From Candidatus Paceibacter sp. (lineage in GTDB: Bacteria; Patescibacteriota; Patescibacteriia; SG8-24; DYFX01): a DNA stretch of 7,950 nucleotides. The position numbers were made by a program, and so were the translations under genes. Of the stretch, positions 5,651 to 7,950 are shown piece by piece. A model generated the notes under the pieces. The model searched no databases. It had not been told where the DNA came from and saw nothing but the letters and a program-made list of their open reading frames with translations. Within the stretch, counting starts at the first letter, position 1; each line of letters begins with the position of its first letter. The stretch is taken from NCBI GenBank assembly GCA_020724945.1, contig DYFX01000023.1, positions 1 to 7,950 on the forward strand. The letters run 5' to 3'.

Positions 5651-6709
5651 GCTGATCCCGCGCGCGAACATGTTGGCGTCGTAGGACGGAAGGCTCACGA
5701 GCGCCAGGATCTCGCCGGTCTTCGGGTTCATGGCGACCGCCGACGCGCGGCCGCGGCCGTTCAGCCCCGCCGAGGCCTTGAGCGACCGTTCGGCTTCCGC
5801 CTGGAGCTTGGCGTCGATGGCGAGCGTCACATCCATGCCCTGCACCGGGTCGTCCGAGGCGAGGATCTTCTGCTCGCGTCCGAAGGCGTCGACCTCGATC
5901 TGCTTGCGTCCGTAGGTGCCGCGCAGTTCCGTCTCATAGGACGCCTCCACGCCGGACTTGCCGATGGCGTCGGTCGGGAGATAGCCGGCGTCGCGCAAGC
6001 GCGCGTACTCCGCCTCGTTGATGCGGCCCTGGTACCCGATGACATGCGAGAGGCTCATGATCGGCGCGGCGACGCCTTCCGGCTGGAGCAGGATCTCGCG
6101 CTTGGTGCCCGCGCGGACGGCGACGCCGGGCATGTGGCCGCTGGCGATCTCGAGACGCACGGCCTGCTCGTATGCGAGGTGCTCCTTGATCGGCACCGGC
6201 GAGGCGAGGTTGGACGGATAGTTGCGGAGCGCCTTCTCGACATCGACCGGCGTGATGCCGACGGATTCGGCGATGCGGACGACGAGATCGGCGCGTTCCT
6301 TGGCGTCGCGCGGGAGGTCCGCGGGCGTGACCGTCAGCGTGAAGGCCGGCACGTTGCGGACGAGCAGCACGCCGTTGCGGTCGTGGATGACGCCGCGTTC
6401 GGACGGCACGGCCGCGATGCGCAGGCGATTGCCTTCGGCCAGCGAGCGGTAGTCCGCGCCCTTGTGGAGGTCGAGGTATCCGGCGCGCGCGCCGAGTCCG
6501 GCGAGCATCAGGAAGAACACGCCGAAGGCCGCCCCGAGGCGGCGGGGCGTGAGCGAGGTGCCGATGAAGCCGTGGTGGCCGAGCGGATGGTCGCCCGAGG
6601 CTTCCGTCACGGGGCCGCCGGCGGTCTCGTCGATCGTCATGACGATCGGATCGACGAGTCCGTGGCCCTCGCCGTCGACATCAGGAAAAAGCGTGCGGCG
6701 ATGCGGCAT
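5648..6709 (-). CDS. mrdA: N-terminal half of penicillin-binding protein 2, ending at a premature TAG
   Basis: 353 codons before the TAG; with readthrough the protein would be 691 residues. PBP2 is the elongation-specific transpeptidase partner of RodA and MreCD. Visible parts are a cytoplasmic tail of about 57 residues, one membrane anchor (58-74, AAFGVFFLMLAGLGARAGY) and the periplasmic pedestal. The pedestal begins with SERGVIHDRNGVLL (103-116) and contains the dimerisation-domain signature IGKSGVEASYETELRGTYG (249-267). The start of the transpeptidase fold follows (AVAMNPKTGEILALVSLPSYD). The frame ends at FARGIS then TAG, where E. coli PBP2 has, from memory, FVDGISSKDY. ATG 6709 overlaps mreD by 29 nt; ATG 6640 is an alternative start that would shorten the tail and remove the overlap. 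As it stands the product would be a membrane-anchored pedestal without catalytic residues. Confidence 0.9.
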   Translation of the reverse strand: MPHRRTLFPDVDGEGHGLVDPIVMTIDETAGGPVTEASGDHPLGHHGFIGTSLTPRRLGAAFGVFFLMLAGLGARAGYLDLHKGADYRSLAEGNRLRIAAVPSERGVIHDRNGVLLVRNVPAFTLTVTPADLPRDAKERADLVVRIAESVGITPVDVEKALRNYPSNLASPVPIKEHLAYEQAVRLEIASGHMPGVAVRAGTKREILLQPEGVAAPIMSLSHVIGYQGRINEAEYARLRDAGYLPTDAIGKSGVEASYETELRGTYGRKQIEVDAFGREQKILASDDPVQGMDVTLAIDAKLQAEAERSLKASAGLNGRGRASAVAMNPKTGEILALVSLPSYDANMFARGIS

Positions 6710-7229
6710 GCGAGAGGAATGCGCGGCTGAAGCGGCGGCGGACGGCCTCCTCGACGCCGAAGACGATCAGGAGGAGCGCGCCGTTGACGAACCCTTGGCG
6801 GAGCGGCGCCAGGAGCGAACCGGCCGACAGGTCGACGAGGATCGGCACGGCGCCGAAGAGGACGCGCGCGCCGTCGACGGCGGCGAGCGTGAACCAGTGG
6901 ATGACGGCGACCGCCGCCGCCAGCAGGAAGCGCGCCCCGGCTCCGGCGTTGGTCAGCACGCGGAGGAAGAGGAACCGCGCCGCGAAGAACGAGGCGAACA
7001 GCGCCAGGGGTTCCGCGCCGAAACCGAGCAATCCGTGCAGGTCGAGCGTCACGCCCGCGACGAGCGCCCAGCCGACCGCGAGCAGCGGCCGGTCGCGCAC
7101 GATGCCGTAGGCGATCGCGAGCAGCGGGAACGAGACGGCCGAGAACGGGAACGGCAGCTGCGAAAGGAACGCGATCTGGAAGATCGCGGTCGCGAAGGCG
7201 AGGAGGGCGATGACGAGGGCGGAAAGCAT
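6681..7229 (-). CDS. mreD: Rod shape-determining membrane protein MreD
   Basis: 182 aa, very hydrophobic, close to the usual MreD size of about 160-180. MreD is an inner-membrane component of the elongasome, acting with MreC, RodA and PBP2 to direct lateral wall synthesis. Likely membrane segments by eye are at about residues 4-22, 30-45, 48-64, 72-91, 99-120 and 145-162. The C-terminus is basic, with VRRRFSRAF. MreD sequences are poorly conserved, so the call rests on hydrophobic profile, length and position between mreC and the PBP2 gene. The start is ATG 7229, one base after the mreC TAG stop. The longer frame to 7268 adds a non-hydrophobic stretch inside mreC and is rejected. The 3' end overlaps mrdA by 29 nt. 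No Shine-Dalgarno sequence is visible; coupling to mreC is likely. Confidence 0.8.
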   Translation of the reverse strand: MLSALVIALLAFATAIFQIAFLSQLPFPFSAVSFPLLAIAYGIVRDRPLLAVGWALVAGVTLDLHGLLGFGAEPLALFASFFAARFLFLRVLTNAGAGARFLLAAAVAVIHWFTLAAVDGARVLFGAVPILVDLSAGSLLAPLRQGFVNGALLLIVFGVEEAVRRRFSRAFLSHAASPHAFS

Positions 7230-7230
7230 G

Positions 7231-7950
7231 CTACGGGAACGGGATGGCCACCACGCTGACCCGGTCATAGGCGACGGGGCTCGTGATGAGCGCTTTCTTG
7301 AACGGGTTCTTTTCCTGCGTCTGGACCTCCTCGACGCGCCCGAGCACGAGCCCGCGCGGCGTGAGCGGTTCGATGCCGGAGGTGACGATGAGGTCGCCGA
7401 CCTTGATCTCCTCGTTCTGCGGGATGAGCCGCATCTCGAGGCTCAATCCCCGCTCGCCCTGGACCAGGCCCTGGGTGCGGTCGGCGTTCTGCACGGAGGC
7501 GCCGACGCGGCTGCGCGTGTCGGTCAGGAGCAGCGCGACGGAGCTGGCGCGGTCCACCTTGAAGATCTTGCCGATCAGCACGCCGCCGGCGGCGATGACC
7601 GGCATTTCGACGGCCACGCCGTCGTCGGATCCTCGATCGAGCAGGATGGTGTGGGCGCCGGCCTCGGGCGTGCGCGCCAGGACCCGGGCGATGACGGGCG
7701 CCGTCCGCTGCTTCTCGGTGAATCCGAGGAGGGAGCGCAACTCGTCGTTCTCCTCGCGCACGGCGGTGAGGCGCGCGATCTCGACATCGCGGGCGGCGTT
7801 GTCGGCGCGCAGGCGCTCGTTCTCCTTCACGATCTCCCCGACGCGCAGGGGCGCCCCGAAGGTCTGGCGGATGGAACCGGCCGCCTCCGCGAGGCGGGCT
7901 TCCTGCCCGGAGAGCTTCCGCATCACCCAGGTCTCGGCGTCCGTCAGGAC
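7231..7950 (-). CDS. mreC: Rod shape-determining protein MreC (5' end outside window)
   Basis: 239 codons are visible and the frame is open to the window edge, so the N-terminal cytoplasmic tail and membrane anchor lie upstream. MreC is a bitopic periplasmic scaffold that activates PBP2 and links MreB to the wall machinery. Visible residues about 36-76 are a charged coiled coil (KENERLRADNAARDVEIARL). The double beta-barrel domain follows, with VIARVLARTPEAGAHTILLD (86-105), GVAVEMPVIAAGGVLIGKI (111-129), LLTDTRSRVGASVQ (141-154), GLVQGE (161-166) and the closing KVGDLIVTSGIEPLTPRGLV (183-202). This set is typical of MreC. GTG 7926 and ATG 7923 are possible internal starts, but they would remove the membrane anchor expected of MreC. 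It ends with TAG, immediately before mreD (TAG C ATG). This matters because it shows TAG acting as a true stop in this genome. Confidence 0.95.
   Translation of the reverse strand, partial: VLTDAETWVMRKLSGQEARLAEAAGSIRQTFGAPLRVGEIVKENERLRADNAARDVEIARLTAVREENDELRSLLGFTEKQRTAPVIARVLARTPEAGAHTILLDRGSDDGVAVEMPVIAAGGVLIGKIFKVDRASSVALLLTDTRSRVGASVQNADRTQGLVQGERGLSLEMRLIPQNEEIKVGDLIVTSGIEPLTPRGLVLGRVEEVQTQEKNPFKKALITSPVAYDRVSVVAIPFP

Noticed and set aside
4886..6730. 614-codon open frame on the plus strand opposite mrdA
   Set aside because: Antisense shadow caused by high GC; the product is Arg/Ala/Asp-rich without recognisable motifs, while the minus strand encodes a clear PBP2.

Overview
The window is a gene-dense, GC-rich stretch of bacterial chromosome. 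Every supported gene lies on the minus strand, so the biological reading order runs from position 7950 down to 1. Intergenic space is nearly absent: neighbouring genes overlap by 8, 11, 29 or 44 nt, or are separated by a single base. The only real gap is 34 nt, between the PBP2 gene and greA. Gene style points to a Patescibacteria (CPR) lineage, although this is inference from remembered protein families and no phylogeny was possible. The supporting traits are compact proteins, a GSAEHTLGPMHMDE-type seryl-tRNA synthetase, a RibL-like nucleotidyltransferase and a diverged RdgB. TGA, TAA and TAG are all used as ordinary stops, which fits genetic code 11.

Region 1 (7950 to 4634) is a cell-shape and wall-elongation cluster: mreC (5' end outside the window), mreD, and mrdA encoding penicillin-binding protein 2. 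The mrdA reading frame is broken by one in-frame TAG at 5648-5650. The frame continues intact for another 337 codons, and all three transpeptidase motifs (SxxK, SxN, KTG) lie downstream of the stop. This is the most striking feature of the window. TAG is also the natural stop of mreC, one base before mreD, which argues against general TAG reassignment.

Region 2 (4633 to 1) looks like a separate transcription unit. It starts from a near-consensus sigma70 promoter (TTGACG, 18 nt, TATAAT) straddling the end of mrdA. The order is greA (transcript-cleavage factor), lysS (lysyl-tRNA synthetase), a MYG1/DHH-like hypothetical protein, a RibL-like nucleotidyltransferase, rdgB (XTP/dITP pyrophosphatase) and serS (seryl-tRNA synthetase, 3' end outside the window). 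It is a housekeeping set: transcription fidelity, tRNA charging and nucleotide-pool sanitation. No start has a strong AGGAGG-type ribosome site, so coupled translation through overlaps is likely.

I saw no RNA genes, CRISPR arrays, insertion sequences or clear terminators. Many long plus-strand open frames exist, but they are antisense shadows of the real genes.
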